Positions 29,169 through 37,590 of a stretch of 64,000 nt of DNA are shown piece after piece. Both the position numbers and the translations under genes were made by a program. The stretch's first letter is position 1; each line of letters opens with the position of its first letter. The DNA comes from Paenilisteria portnoyi (GTDB lineage: Bacteria > Bacillota > Bacilli > Lactobacillales > Listeriaceae), in contig NZ_JAASTT010000001.1 in the NCBI RefSeq assembly GCF_014322795.1, positions 186,001 to 250,000 of the forward strand, in the 5' to 3' direction. The notes under the pieces are model-generated. The model was not told the DNA's origin. It searched no databases and saw only the letters and a list, made by a program, of their open reading frames with translations.

Positions 29169-29365
29169 TAAAACTGTTCCCCCTCATCCCATTTCACCCG
29201 TTTTACCTTGTTATCATGAGTAGTCACTATTGCTTCACCGTGCGCTGGTAATTCGGCAATACGAGCCTTTCCCTCTGAGATAAGAAGTATCTGGGGTGAT
29301 TTATTATCGACACTGATCTCAATAGTTAATTTATCGGGATCTACGTCACAATCTCTTAATCTCAT
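29168..29365 (-). CDS. XtrA-like phage protein
   Basis: 65 aa. The pattern DKLTIEISVDNKSPQILLISEGKARIAELPAHGEAIV.THDNKVKRVKWDEGEQF resembles XtrA of PBSX (shown here only as a pattern; family recalled, not searched). XtrA also lies in the regulatory region before xpf in PBSX. Function unknown. Confidence 0.62.
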   Translation of the reverse strand: MRLRDCDVDPDKLTIEISVDNKSPQILLISEGKARIAELPAHGEAIVTTHDNKVKRVKWDEGEQF

Positions 29366-29398
29366 TTTACCACCCTTTCAGAAAGGAATCCATATTTT

Positions 29399-30085
29399 TC
29401 ATTTAATTTTCAACTCCTTGATCCAATATGCATTTAACTTAACAAAGTCAACATGATGCTTTGCCTTGAAGCGTTCCCAGCCGATATTATGTACTTCCTG
29501 ATGATATTCAGCTGATAGCGAGATAAAGCAAGAATCTAGATGGTCAATCTTTTTTCGGTTACGGCCCATGCCGACTAGGTTGGCTGCATGGTGTTTTTCA
29601 ACGTTTTTACTGGTTCCGTCAATAGCGCATTTATTATGAATTAAGCAGCAGAATACCCAATGTTGGATGTTAAAGTCCTTGTACAGCTCTTTATTTTTCA
29701 ACTTAACGCCATTTTCAATGCAGAAATTGATTAGAAACTCGATAAAATCTGTGGCATCGGACATAGTAGCATCAGCAACGGAAAATTCAGCCCGGCCGAC
29801 TAAATCGCAAAACATGGATTTCATAGCTATTTTAGTGTCCTCGGCATCGATTTTCTTTTGTAATGATGTCACAGAGCCCATGTATTCTCTTGTAATTTCA
29901 CCCATTAGCGCATGAATGATTTTATTTTGTGCTGGGGACTTTCCACGTCCATCATGCAGTGACACCTCAATGTCATTGCTTATCTTCTTCAATCTGTAAT
30001 CTGGTATATACTCGTCAAATTCAACGATGAATAGCTGTTTTCCGTTCCGTTCTCGGACGTCTCGTATTCTCGCAAGTTCCGCCAT
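29399..30085 (-). CDS. Putative HNH nuclease of the phage recombination region
   Basis: 228 aa. The C-terminus has a Cys/His-rich nuclease-like core: HWVFCCLIHNKCAIDG, KHHAANLVGMGRNRKK, LSAEYHQEVHNIGWERF.AKHH. This matches the 'putative HNHc nuclease' family common in Listeria and Staphylococcus phages, in place of a Holliday-junction or NinG-type enzyme. ATG at 30085 after a GAGGGAGA site. Confidence 0.75.
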   Translation of the reverse strand: MAELARIRDVRERNGKQLFIVEFDEYIPDYRLKKISNDIEVSLHDGRGKSPAQNKIIHALMGEITREYMGSVTSLQKKIDAEDTKIAMKSMFCDLVGRAEFSVADATMSDATDFIEFLINFCIENGVKLKNKELYKDFNIQHWVFCCLIHNKCAIDGTSKNVEKHHAANLVGMGRNRKKIDHLDSCFISLSAEYHQEVHNIGWERFKAKHHVDFVKLNAYWIKELKIK

Positions 30086-30101
30086 CGCTTCTCCCTCCCT
30101 G

Positions 30102-30272
30102 TCAGCTTTCCCGGATGCACCGAGTTTCAAAATACAGCGCATCTATTTCGTCGTCTGTCATATCAACCAATTCCGTCAATTTGTAGTCAGTACAATGAGT
30201 TAAATCTGAAATATTGCGTCTTGTCTCAAACGAACGTTCGTCAAATTTTTTCATAACTTGATCATCAGTCAC
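30102..30272 (-). CDS. Small acidic phage protein
   Basis: 56 aa, starts with GTG and a GGGGTGA site 5 nt upstream. Sequence begins MTDDQVMKKFDERSFETRR and ends ETRCIRES; no domain recognised. Tightly packed between two early genes, consistent with a real gene. Confidence 0.55.
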   Translation of the reverse strand: MTDDQVMKKFDERSFETRRNISDLTHCTDYKLTELVDMTDDEIDALYFETRCIRES

Positions 30273-30283
30273 TTTAATCACCC

Positions 30284-30499
30284 CTACTTTTTAAATAACC
30301 CTTCTGCATGTAACTCGTCCAGAAGTTCTTGCTTGGTGCTATGAGCTAGATTGTAGTAATTTGGATTGTTTTTTTTCGTGCATTCATCGTGAACCAAAAA
30401 CCTACCATCTTTACTACTAAAATCCATTGCCCAATCTTCTTCATATACTGGTTGATTACAGTAAAAACAACTTTCTTCAACAACTACACCACTCGGCAT
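30284..30499 (-). CDS. Small zinc-finger-like phage protein
   Basis: 71 aa with a CFYCNQPVYEEDW and later HDEC arrangement (CxxC...HxxxC), suggestive of a treble-clef-like zinc site. Early operon, unknown role. Confidence 0.68.
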   Translation of the reverse strand: MPSGVVVEESCFYCNQPVYEEDWAMDFSSKDGRFLVHDECTKKNNPNYYNLAHSTKQELLDELHAEGLFKK

Positions 30500-30508
30500 A
30501 AAATCACC

Positions 30509-30889
30509 TCACACGTAGTACTCATCACGTTCACGTTGGAATAATTCTTTATCAAAACCTTTGTTTGCTTTCACAGAGCCAATTTCCCTTGATAGAGTAG
30601 TACTTGACATATTGAAGAAATGGGCTAGTTCAGCATGGATAATACCTTTATTTCTCAAGTTTGTGTGATCCGCTTTTGTAAAATCCTTAATGTCTGTCCG
30701 ATCACCCAAAACGCTTTTGATTGTGTCATGTACCCATTTTTTGCGTTTTCCAGCGGTTCTTTCGTCCATCAAGTCGTTTAATTGCTGTTGTAGCTTCTGT
30801 CTAGTGTACTTGCCGATACTATTGCCAGTGAGCTGTTTTAAGATTTCGTCTTGCATTTGTTTGTTTTCACTCATAAAAATTTCTGACAT
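30509..30889 (-). CDS. Early phage protein, possibly HTH-containing
   Basis: 126 aa, helical and basic. The C-terminal half (GIIHAELAHFFNMSSTTLSREIGSV) looks like a helix-turn-helix. ATG at 30889 follows an AGGTGGAG site; an upstream in-frame GTG is within that site and rejected. Could be a regulator in the early region. Confidence 0.65.
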   Translation of the reverse strand: MSEIFMSENKQMQDEILKQLTGNSIGKYTRQKLQQQLNDLMDERTAGKRKKWVHDTIKSVLGDRTDIKDFTKADHTNLRNKGIIHAELAHFFNMSSTTLSREIGSVKANKGFDKELFQRERDEYYV

Positions 30890-30913
30890 AATAATCTCCA
30901 CCTATCTTGGAAT

Positions 30914-31723
30914 TTAGTTTGTAGCGTTTTCAAATATCGTCATTTGACCGGTATATTGTGCGGCCGTCGGATTGATGTACAAGACCTCTTCTCGTTTTGC
31001 ACCACTTTCCGCATTAACAACTTTATGTTCTTTAATCCAGTTTGGCAGCATCTTGTTGTAGAGCTCATTTTCATAGCTGGAAAGAATAACGTATCCCGAA
31101 TGATCTCTTAGCACTTCTAAAAGATCAACATGATCATCATTACTCATCTCGTGAGCGTAGTGCCTTTTATTCGCCCTGGTTTCCATTGGATATGGTGGAT
31201 CAGCGTAAATCAAAGCATTTGGGCTGTCATATCTTTGAATAAGTTTGCAAGCAGGCTGATTTTCAATCTGAGCATATTTCAATCTTTCGGCTATAGGCAT
31301 GATGCGTGTTGATAAGGTGCTCCATTCATATGCCTTTGTGCCATTGACATTTATACTTGATCTCCAACCAGTCCGATCTGATGTCTTGGCCCCAATACTT
31401 TGCCAACAACGGACAAGGAAACGCCTGGCCCTCTCTACATCATCGCCTTCATCAATATATGACTTTTGGTGTTCTTCCCTTGATAATGGTGTGTAGTCAA
31501 TCGCTTTACAAAGCTCCTCAGGCTTATTTCTTATTACTTCAAACAGATTTACAATGCGCGAGTCTAAGTCATTTACAGTTTCAATCCGGGATACTGGTTT
31601 GTTGAAAAAGATAGCTCCCGACCCAAAATAGGGTTCCAGATATACCTCATGCCTGGGCATATGATCAATAATCCATTTTGCCATACTCCATTTGCTCCCT
31701 GGGTAATTTAATATCCGTTTCAT
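30914..31723 (-). CDS. DNA adenine methyltransferase (D12 class, Dam-like)
   Basis: 269 aa. Transfers methyl from SAM to adenine N6. Shows the D12 motifs: N-terminal NYPGSKW (SAM binding), EPYFGSGAIFF at ~30-40, and catalytic DPPYPM at ~175-180, with YVILSSYENELYNKML later. No restriction partner nearby, so an orphan phage methylase that may protect phage DNA or time replication/packaging. Confidence 0.92.
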   Translation of the reverse strand: MKRILNYPGSKWSMAKWIIDHMPRHEVYLEPYFGSGAIFFNKPVSRIETVNDLDSRIVNLFEVIRNKPEELCKAIDYTPLSREEHQKSYIDEGDDVERARRFLVRCWQSIGAKTSDRTGWRSSINVNGTKAYEWSTLSTRIMPIAERLKYAQIENQPACKLIQRYDSPNALIYADPPYPMETRANKRHYAHEMSNDDHVDLLEVLRDHSGYVILSSYENELYNKMLPNWIKEHKVVNAESGAKREEVLYINPTAAQYTGQMTIFENATN

Positions 31724-31737
31724 CCGCTCTCACCGTC

Positions 31738-32292
31738 CTAATATCCGTTTTTCTGACGTTCCTTGTTGATGTTCATTTTTTCAAAATAGGCAGTTTCAAT
31801 TTGCTCTGTTGTGAAGTCGAAGCCAATCAGACCAATTGCGATGAATAGGTACCATGACATTTTGAAAGAGTACTCTGATTTTGTATATTTTAAAACAAAC
31901 ACTTGCCCATCATCTGCCTCGGTCATTCTGAGCAAATTATGTTTTAATTCTAGGTAGATACCATTCAAACCACCATCAAAACCAGATTCTCTCAATTCTT
32001 CAATTGCATCATAATAAATAGACATGAACCCTTCAAACTTTTTCTGATTGGCGATGGAAAGCATAAAATGCAACGCATCAATGTACTCTTCCAGTAATTT
32101 TGCTTGATTTATTTGCTTGTCTTTTTTCCAGACTTTGAACCATTGCGCTTCATTGGCAAACTCTGATAACTCAATATCTAGCGCAACAAGCGTATTACGA
32201 AGGCGTTCCTTTTGACTCCACTCTATACCGTGTGAAGTAATAACCTGCTGATCGAAATCATTTTGAGCTGCTAACATTTTGTCTAAATTCAT
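31738..32292 (-). CDS. dUTPase, dimeric all-alpha (MazG-like) type
   Basis: 184 aa. Hydrolyses dUTP to dUMP and keeps uracil out of phage DNA. The motif ELSEFANEAQWFKVWKK followed by LLEEYIDALHFMLSIA supplies the ExxE...ExxD magnesium ligands of the all-alpha NTP pyrophosphatase fold. Overlaps the preceding gene by 35 nt. Confidence 0.85.
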   Translation of the reverse strand: MNLDKMLAAQNDFDQQVITSHGIEWSQKERLRNTLVALDIELSEFANEAQWFKVWKKDKQINQAKLLEEYIDALHFMLSIANQKKFEGFMSIYYDAIEELRESGFDGGLNGIYLELKHNLLRMTEADDGQVFVLKYTKSEYSFKMSWYLFIAIGLIGFDFTTEQIETAYFEKMNINKERQKNGY

Positions 32293-32614
32293 TATCTTGT
32301 TCCTCCTTAGCTGAGATTACCAGCATTTTAGTTCCTTTTGTGCGGTGTGTACCGTTTTGAGCTGAGAAGGTCATTTCATATTTGCTTTGAGTCATGAAGC
32401 CACAACGATCAGCTGAGTCATCACAATGTAAATACCATTCCTCTGCTTTTTCCTGTTCGTGCAATAGTTCATTCCGTTCAATAGCAAGTCGTATTAATAA
32501 ATCCAGATGGCCCTTATCAACTTTAATTTCTTGCTTATCCATTTTGTAACAGCCTGCAATCATTGCTAATTGGCGTTTTTCGCGCTCGTAACGAGATTCT
32601 TCATTCTGGTCCAT
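32258..32614 (-). CDS. Hypothetical early phage protein
   Basis: 118 aa, charged; contains AEEWYLHCDDSADRCGFMT and a helical N-terminal half. No family recognised. Start ATG overlaps the stop of the upstream gene by 1 nt; long 35-nt overlap with the dUTPase gene downstream. Confidence 0.6.
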   Translation of the reverse strand: MDQNEESRYEREKRQLAMIAGCYKMDKQEIKVDKGHLDLLIRLAIERNELLHEQEKAEEWYLHCDDSADRCGFMTQSKYEMTFSAQNGTHRTKGTKMLVISAKEEQDNEFRQNVSSSK

Positions 32615-32847
32615 TATTCATCCTCCTTGCAATCGGGACTGGGAGTATTTATGCTTTTACATATCTCTAAAAACTCTCCTCGAACAGCTGTGTGAAGCTC
32701 TTCCCAAAAAAGTTTATTAGCAAATTCATGTGTATAGGTTGATCTGCCTAATTTTTCATCTGCTAACTCTTGCACTAAACTAAAATCACATAATGTAAAC
32801 CCTGTATACGCTGATATGACTGCCGCTTCTCTTTTAGTTAATGGCAT
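32614..32847 (-). CDS. Conserved small early phage protein
   Basis: 77 aa beginning PLTKREAAVISAYTGFTLC, a sequence type I recall in many Listeria and Lactobacillales phages (family of unknown function). ATG at 32847 has an AGGTGA site; a longer start is rejected. Confidence 0.68.
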   Translation of the reverse strand: MPLTKREAAVISAYTGFTLCDFSLVQELADEKLGRSTYTHEFANKLFWEELHTAVRGEFLEICKSINTPSPDCKEDE

Positions 32848-33145
32848 TTTGCTCACCTGTTCCCCCTCGATCAATCCAGATTGATCGAAGTTTTTTCAAA
32901 GTCTCATTCATCTTTTCGAAATTTGGAACATCCTCCACCTGCAACGGTGTAACAACGCTATCACTTAACATAAAAACTTTCAGTGCAGAGAATTTAACAT
33001 TTTCTAGCTGAGTCTTAGTATTTTTCACCTTGTTAAAGAATAGGCTCAGTTCACCTTTTTCATTTACCATGAGATAAAATGCGATTCGAGCCGGAAACTC
33101 ATAGCCGACTTGTTTATACTCTTCTTTCGTTCTATCCATTTTCAT
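32834..33145 (-). CDS. Hypothetical early phage protein
   Basis: 103 aa, beginning MKMDRTKEEYKQVGYEF. ATG at 33145 lies after a GGAGAGG site. Predominantly beta in the middle, helical C-terminus. Overlaps both neighbours, so part of one translation-coupled series. No function assigned. Confidence 0.6.
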   Translation of the reverse strand: MKMDRTKEEYKQVGYEFPARIAFYLMVNEKGELSLFFNKVKNTKTQLENVKFSALKVFMLSDSVVTPLQVEDVPNFEKMNETLKKLRSIWIDRGGTGEQNAIN

Positions 33146-33462
33146 TCCGCCTCTCCAATTGGAATCCATACACCTTTTTTAGTCGTAGTTGAATGTATAA
33201 AATCATGACTGCCATCGCTATAAACAGTAATCAGACCTTTTTCTTTCGGATAATAATTATCTTCTGATGACCACGGCTCTTCTGCTTTTGTCGTATACTG
33301 ATAAACGATTTCTGCATTTTCACGCTCTGTGAGGAGTCTGTTTGAAATAGCAGCTAATATATGTTGATTATCTTCTTGTATCAACCTTCCGTTCACTAAT
33401 CCGTTGATACAATCATCAATAAACAGCCTATCCTTCTCAATCTGATTCAAGTTCATCAGCAT
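33142..33462 (-). CDS. Hypothetical early phage protein
   Basis: 106 aa. Helical N-terminus (NQIEKDRLFIDDCINGL) and a beta-rich C-terminus with ITVYSDGSHDFIH. GAGG site precedes the ATG at 33462. No family recognised. Confidence 0.58.
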   Translation of the reverse strand: MLMNLNQIEKDRLFIDDCINGLVNGRLIQEDNQHILAAISNRLLTERENAEIVYQYTTKAEEPWSSEDNYYPKEKGLITVYSDGSHDFIHSTTTKKGVWIPIGEAE

Positions 33463-33857
33463 ATGCACCTCTTTGTTGAAATATCGAACATGAATGATTC
33501 CATTTTCCGCTTGTTGAACTGGTACAGCTTGTTATATTTGTCTACTGGGCGGGATAATGACAGTGTATTTCCGATAAAGTCAATTGATAAATAGCCGTTG
33601 TTGTCCAATTTTTTATCGTAATATTCCCAGTAATCGCTTCCTGGACTATTTGCGTCTTGTGGAGATGGATTTGACCAGGATTCATTGGCTACCACGAGTA
33701 TATAATCTAATAATTTATTGAAAACAGCGGGTGTGAAATGAAAATCTAGGTTTCTGCTTTCAATGTTTGGGCTCTCCAAATGGAATTCAACAGCCGATTT
33801 TCGATGGGCAACCTTTAAAACCAAACCATTTTTTGCATGAAATAACGTTTCCTTCAT
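33456..33857 (-). CDS. Hypothetical early phage protein
   Basis: 133 aa, soluble; contains HRKSAVEFHLESPNIESRN and a Tyr-rich middle. Overlaps both neighbours by a few bases. No family recognised. Confidence 0.58.
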   Translation of the reverse strand: MKETLFHAKNGLVLKVAHRKSAVEFHLESPNIESRNLDFHFTPAVFNKLLDYILVVANESWSNPSPQDANSPGSDYWEYYDKKLDNNGYLSIDFIGNTLSLSRPVDKYNKLYQFNKRKMESFMFDISTKRCIC

Positions 33858-34174
33858 ACCTCTAAACCACCTTTCATCACTAAATATGCACTTAGTCCAA
33901 CTTTTTTTATTCCTTCGAGGTCATCACTATCAACTCTTACATTCCCAGACTCGAACCACCAGCCGTTTTCAATAAGCATTGTCCAACGATCTTCTTCGCT
34001 TAAATGCTCAGTGTTGTCTGCATATGGCGCGCGTGTCGGACGTAATGCAAGCCAATCAACATCACCGAGGGCATCCGTGCATTTTGCTAAAGCTTTTGCT
34101 TCACTAGGCTTATCGCAATATACGATGACCTTATAATCTTCACCTTTCGCACTCACTTCATATGCTTTCATCAT
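33854..34174 (-). CDS. Hypothetical early phage protein
   Basis: 106 aa. Small alpha/beta-looking protein (KAYEVSAKGEDYKVIVYCDKPSEAKALAK pattern in part, i.e. beta-hairpin plus helix), acidic. Four-base ATGA overlaps on both sides. Unknown function. Confidence 0.6.
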   Translation of the reverse strand: MMKAYEVSAKGEDYKVIVYCDKPSEAKALAKCTDALGDVDWLALRPTRAPYADNTEHLSEEDRWTMLIENGWWFESGNVRVDSDDLEGIKKVGLSAYLVMKGGLEV

Positions 34175-34716
34175 TCGCTCACCTCAACCGGCACCGAAAA
34201 TTGCCAGTAACGTTCATCAATTGCCTTTATTTCTGGCTTAGTGAATCGTGTTCCATTATCAGTATTTTGCCACGCTAATATTCCATCGTCGCTTTTAACA
34301 AGATAAGTAGGATATGCAAGGCTTGGGAACTCAACCATATACAACGGCTCCTTTTCGACCGTGTAGCCCTCAAGCCAAGCGCGTGCGAATAATTCGTCAT
34401 TGCCATTTTTCGCTTGAATCCATTCGTATACTTCTTTTTCTAAAGGCTCTCTCGCTGTAAATAAATAGTCGAATAACTCGGTCAAGGACCACGTATTTTT
34501 ATCTTTGTAGAGGTTTAAAAATTGACTGACGCACTGTGGCACGACTACTAACGCTGGTGCGGGGGCTAAGTTGTAGATATGAATCCAACGGTTATCACCG
34601 ATTGTTCCTACGCGATACATTTCACCATCTTCATCTATCTCAAGAATTTTATTTGTTAACAACCTGCTTTCAGCAATCACCTGCACGCGATCACCAACTT
34701 TAAATTTTTGTGTCAT
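34171..34716 (-). CDS. DUF1642-type phage protein
   Basis: 181 aa. N-terminal KVGDRVQVIAESRLLTNKI...YRVGTIGD segment (SH3-like KOW barrel) followed by a DUF1642-type region (WIQAKNGNDELFARAWLEGY.VEKEPLYMVEF). DUF1642 proteins are frequent in the early region of Listeria phages; role unknown. Confidence 0.72.
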   Translation of the reverse strand: MTQKFKVGDRVQVIAESRLLTNKILEIDEDGEMYRVGTIGDNRWIHIYNLAPAPALVVVPQCVSQFLNLYKDKNTWSLTELFDYLFTAREPLEKEVYEWIQAKNGNDELFARAWLEGYTVEKEPLYMVEFPSLAYPTYLVKSDDGILAWQNTDNGTRFTKPEIKAIDERYWQFSVPVEVSE

Positions 34717-34799
34717 TGTGAAACCTCCTCTTTATACTTCAATTTTTCGTAGGTTAATCCCCAGTTAGTAAAATACTGACGTGCTTCCTCAGTGGTCAT
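34713..34799 (-). CDS. Very small phage protein (28 aa)
   Basis: Begins MTTEEARQYFTNWGLTYEKL. A GGTGG site precedes the ATG, the stop overlaps the next ATG (ATGA) and the start overlaps the preceding stop, so it fits exactly into the coupled gene series. No function known. Confidence 0.6.
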   Translation of the reverse strand: MTTEEARQYFTNWGLTYEKLKYKEEVSQ

Positions 34800-35395
34800 T
34801 TGCCACCCACCTTGCCAAGCACCTGCTCCTCAATCATTTGTAAACCAATTAAATAGGCATAAAATACACAGTTAAGGCTTCTAACTTCTCGACTATAGCA
34901 ATCCGCAAGTTCGTCATCCAGTTCGATTTTTGTTGATATCTCCTCAGCTCTGAGCCACGCTTCAAATGGCCCAAACTCGCCATAATAATTTTGAACTGAC
35001 AGTTCTTGTTTGATTTCTTCTAGTTCTTCTTTATGCTCAGTGCTCTCATCACGAAAATGATCATCAATAAAACGCTTAGCACCACCTTCAAAATCATCGT
35101 AGTCATATTTTTTACGTTCCGAACACTCTAATTTTCCAGTGAAATAGCCTACATTGAGATTTTTAAAACTTCCCAACTCGGCTTTCCATGTCAGACCGTA
35201 CACTGCTGATCCTATGTCACCGCTGATAAACAAATTACGGCCTTTGAAAATGTACTCCATGTTATATTGTGATTCATTGGGGTTGTGCCACTTAATTAGG
35301 GTCATTCCCTCTAGCTCGATTACTTTTGCTACATGGTCTTTAAACCAAATTTCACGAATATCTTTAATCATTTGTTCAAATTCTTTCTCCTTCAT
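34796..35395 (-). CDS. Conserved hypothetical early phage protein
   Basis: 199 aa. Contains WHNPNESQYNMEYIFKGRNL and ISGDIGSAVYGLTW, then an acidic helical middle and a C-terminal FYAYLIGLQMIEEQ. This type occurs in Listeria, Staphylococcus and Enterococcus phages from memory. ATG at 35395 has AAGGAAGG upstream. Function unknown. Confidence 0.68.
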   Translation of the reverse strand: MKEKEFEQMIKDIREIWFKDHVAKVIELEGMTLIKWHNPNESQYNMEYIFKGRNLFISGDIGSAVYGLTWKAELGSFKNLNVGYFTGKLECSERKKYDYDDFEGGAKRFIDDHFRDESTEHKEELEEIKQELSVQNYYGEFGPFEAWLRAEEISTKIELDDELADCYSREVRSLNCVFYAYLIGLQMIEEQVLGKVGGK

Positions 35396-35455
35396 TCGTC
35401 TCATCCTTCCTTACAAGTAAATTCCAGCTGCTGCCGTTAATTAGCCCCTGCGGAT

Positions 35456-37276
35456 CTAAGTCGATATATGGCTCACCTCGCCCAATGGTAAGCTATCTTG
35501 CACCGTCATATTCCCACGACATCGATCTGGCAAGTTGGCTTCAACAAGGGCCTTGGCTAATTGAGGTACTACTGCATTTCCGCATTTCGCTATCTGTTGC
35601 TTCTTGGTAATGTACTTGCCGTTAATATCACGATCAAAAATATATTGCTCTGGAAAACCTTGCCCAGGATATAGCTCACGGGATTGCAACATACGCATGT
35701 GGATGTCTGTAATGCGGTATTGCTCGCCTTTTATCGTTACTAAACCAAATCTATCTTTACCAACGATGGTGTGTATTGGTTCATCCACGCCTTGTCCTGT
35801 ATCTGAACCATAATATTTCATCAAAAACGCTGAAACCAACTGCGATTTGCCGCCACCCTCTGGCATTATCGTTTTAAGTGGTTCGTCTACCTTGTGACCT
35901 GTCCTGGTGCCGAATTGGCGAGCGATAAACGCTGTGCATACCGCGTTGTGATCCACGCTGGTAATTGTGTGTAACGGCTCTTTCATTGACGTACCTGGTC
36001 CGTTATAATTTCCGCCATAATGCTTTACTAAAAACGCTGCGGCCATCCCAAATTTATTGCCACCGCTCGTAATCGTTCCGAGCGGATTATGAAGGCTGAT
36101 TTGCCGTTTTCCTTCGCTATCGCCATAACCCATCTGAACTAGGATAGGACTGATTAAAAGATGCTCTGCCTTAGTTGTTATTGTCGTGAGCGGCGATAGC
36201 ATCGAATAAGAGAGCTTGTCTTTACCAAAACCCGTTTGTCCAATTCTTGTGATTAGAGGACTAATCAAGGCATGATGGCCGCCAGTTGTAATCGTACTAA
36301 TTGGCTCATCGACTGCCGTTCCAGGATGACCTGTCGTGTTAACCATCAATGTTGGCGCTACTGAATCGTCCAAAATATATGGTTTGGGATTTTCAATAAC
36401 AAATTTTCGTATGCCTCGCGCGATCCGGCGCAGAGTATTTTCAGCAAGTGGCTTCTTCCTGTCAAAAATAGATTTGCCTAGGTCTGTCCAATCAATGATT
36501 TCTGAGGCAGTACGCCAAGGTTTCAGCTCGCCTCTTTGCACATCATCAAGCTTGGGGTTGCCGTGTGTCGGCGTTGGCCAAACTATTTCTTGTCCGTCTC
36601 TACGAGCTATTAGGAACAATCTTTTACGCTTGGTTGGCGCTCCATAATCGCAAGCAACAAGTTCTTTCGTCTCAACGACGTAACCCAAACCCTGCATGAT
36701 TTTTCGTGCCTGTAATGATTCAGGGCTAACTTCGAGCGTTTCCAAACATTCCGCTAGTCCTTCGTCATCCTTTGTTACACCTTGAGAAAGGATGTTTACA
36801 AAAGAGTTAAATAACGAGCCTTTTTTCTCAGGATCAGGCACGAAATCACCTTTTTCGTTTTGCATCACTGGTCCCCAACCTTTAAATTCTTCCACGTTTT
36901 CCAGCATAATTACACGAGGTTTTACCGTAGCGGCCCATCTTATAGCAACCCAAGCCAGTCCTCTTATGCTTTTATCTACTGGCCTACCGCCCTTCGCCTT
37001 GCTGAAGTGTTTACAATCTGGGGACAGCCAACACAGATCGACTGAACGCCCTTTTGTCACTTTTTTCGGGTCAATATCGTATACACTCTCACAGTAGTGT
37101 TTCGTTTCCGGATGGTTCACTTCGTGCATCCGAATCGCTTCTGAATCATGGTTAATAGCAATATCAACCGGCTCGCCGATTGCCTGCTCTATACCTGTCG
37201 AGGTTCCGCCACCACCTGCAAAATTATCAACAATAAGTCCAAACCTCTGTTTTTTTGGTTTCCATTTCCGTGCCAC
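35456..37276 (-). CDS. DNA cytosine-C5 methyltransferase with repeated target-recognition-like region
   Basis: 606 aa. Motif I VDNFAGGGGTSTG (~16-28), the catalytic loop WLSPDCKHFSKAKGG with nucleophile Cys ~88 (PDC rather than the usual PPC), ENV at ~126-128, and YGAPTKRKRLFLIARR (motif VIII). Between ~320 and ~555 the region that normally recognises DNA contains about six degenerate units of the form EPLxTITxxG...LxxAFLxxxYG. The C-terminus (QIAKCGNAVVPQLAKAL) is motif X. No endonuclease partner is visible. GTG start at 37276 after AGAGGTGA. Confidence 0.9.
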   Translation of the reverse strand: MARKWKPKKQRFGLIVDNFAGGGGTSTGIEQAIGEPVDIAINHDSEAIRMHEVNHPETKHYCESVYDIDPKKVTKGRSVDLCWLSPDCKHFSKAKGGRPVDKSIRGLAWVAIRWAATVKPRVIMLENVEEFKGWGPVMQNEKGDFVPDPEKKGSLFNSFVNILSQGVTKDDEGLAECLETLEVSPESLQARKIMQGLGYVVETKELVACDYGAPTKRKRLFLIARRDGQEIVWPTPTHGNPKLDDVQRGELKPWRTASEIIDWTDLGKSIFDRKKPLAENTLRRIARGIRKFVIENPKPYILDDSVAPTLMVNTTGHPGTAVDEPISTITTGGHHALISPLITRIGQTGFGKDKLSYSMLSPLTTITTKAEHLLISPILVQMGYGDSEGKRQISLHNPLGTITSGGNKFGMAAAFLVKHYGGNYNGPGTSMKEPLHTITSVDHNAVCTAFIARQFGTRTGHKVDEPLKTIMPEGGGKSQLVSAFLMKYYGSDTGQGVDEPIHTIVGKDRFGLVTIKGEQYRITDIHMRMLQSRELYPGQGFPEQYIFDRDINGKYITKKQQIAKCGNAVVPQLAKALVEANLPDRCRGNMTVQDSLPLGEVSHIST

Positions 37277-37344
37277 AGAATCACCTCTATATGCTCTTTC
37301 AAGCAATTTATCAAGTGCATTATTTCTCTTGCTCTTAATCTAGA

Positions 37345-37590
37345 TTAAAAATTATTGTGTTTGGCGCCTTGCGCACCTCCTCCACAACGATAAACATAAT
37401 TCTTTAAAACCATAGATTCGACAACCACATTTTTATAACCGAGTTTTTCAGCCTTTAGTTTGGCTAAGTAACAAGCGTCCCCGAAAGATAGGCCGGATAC
37501 TTCAAGCGTGATCTGCTTTCTCGCCTTTTTTTCGATTTTGCTCTTGCTGTCAATTTGTAACTTCACTAGGAATATTTTGATTTCCCTCAT
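37345..37590 (-). CDS. Small basic phage protein
   Basis: 81 aa, Lys-rich; has FGDACYLAKLKAEKLGYKNVVVE, i.e. one helix and strands. Overlaps the replication gene by 4 nt. Unknown function. Confidence 0.6.
   Translation of the reverse strand: MREIKIFLVKLQIDSKSKIEKKARKQITLEVSGLSFGDACYLAKLKAEKLGYKNVVVESMVLKNYVYRCGGGAQGAKHNNF

Noticed and set aside
30914-37276. Restriction-modification system formed by the two methyltransferases
   Set aside because: No restriction endonuclease or specificity gene is near either enzyme; both are orphan phage methylases.
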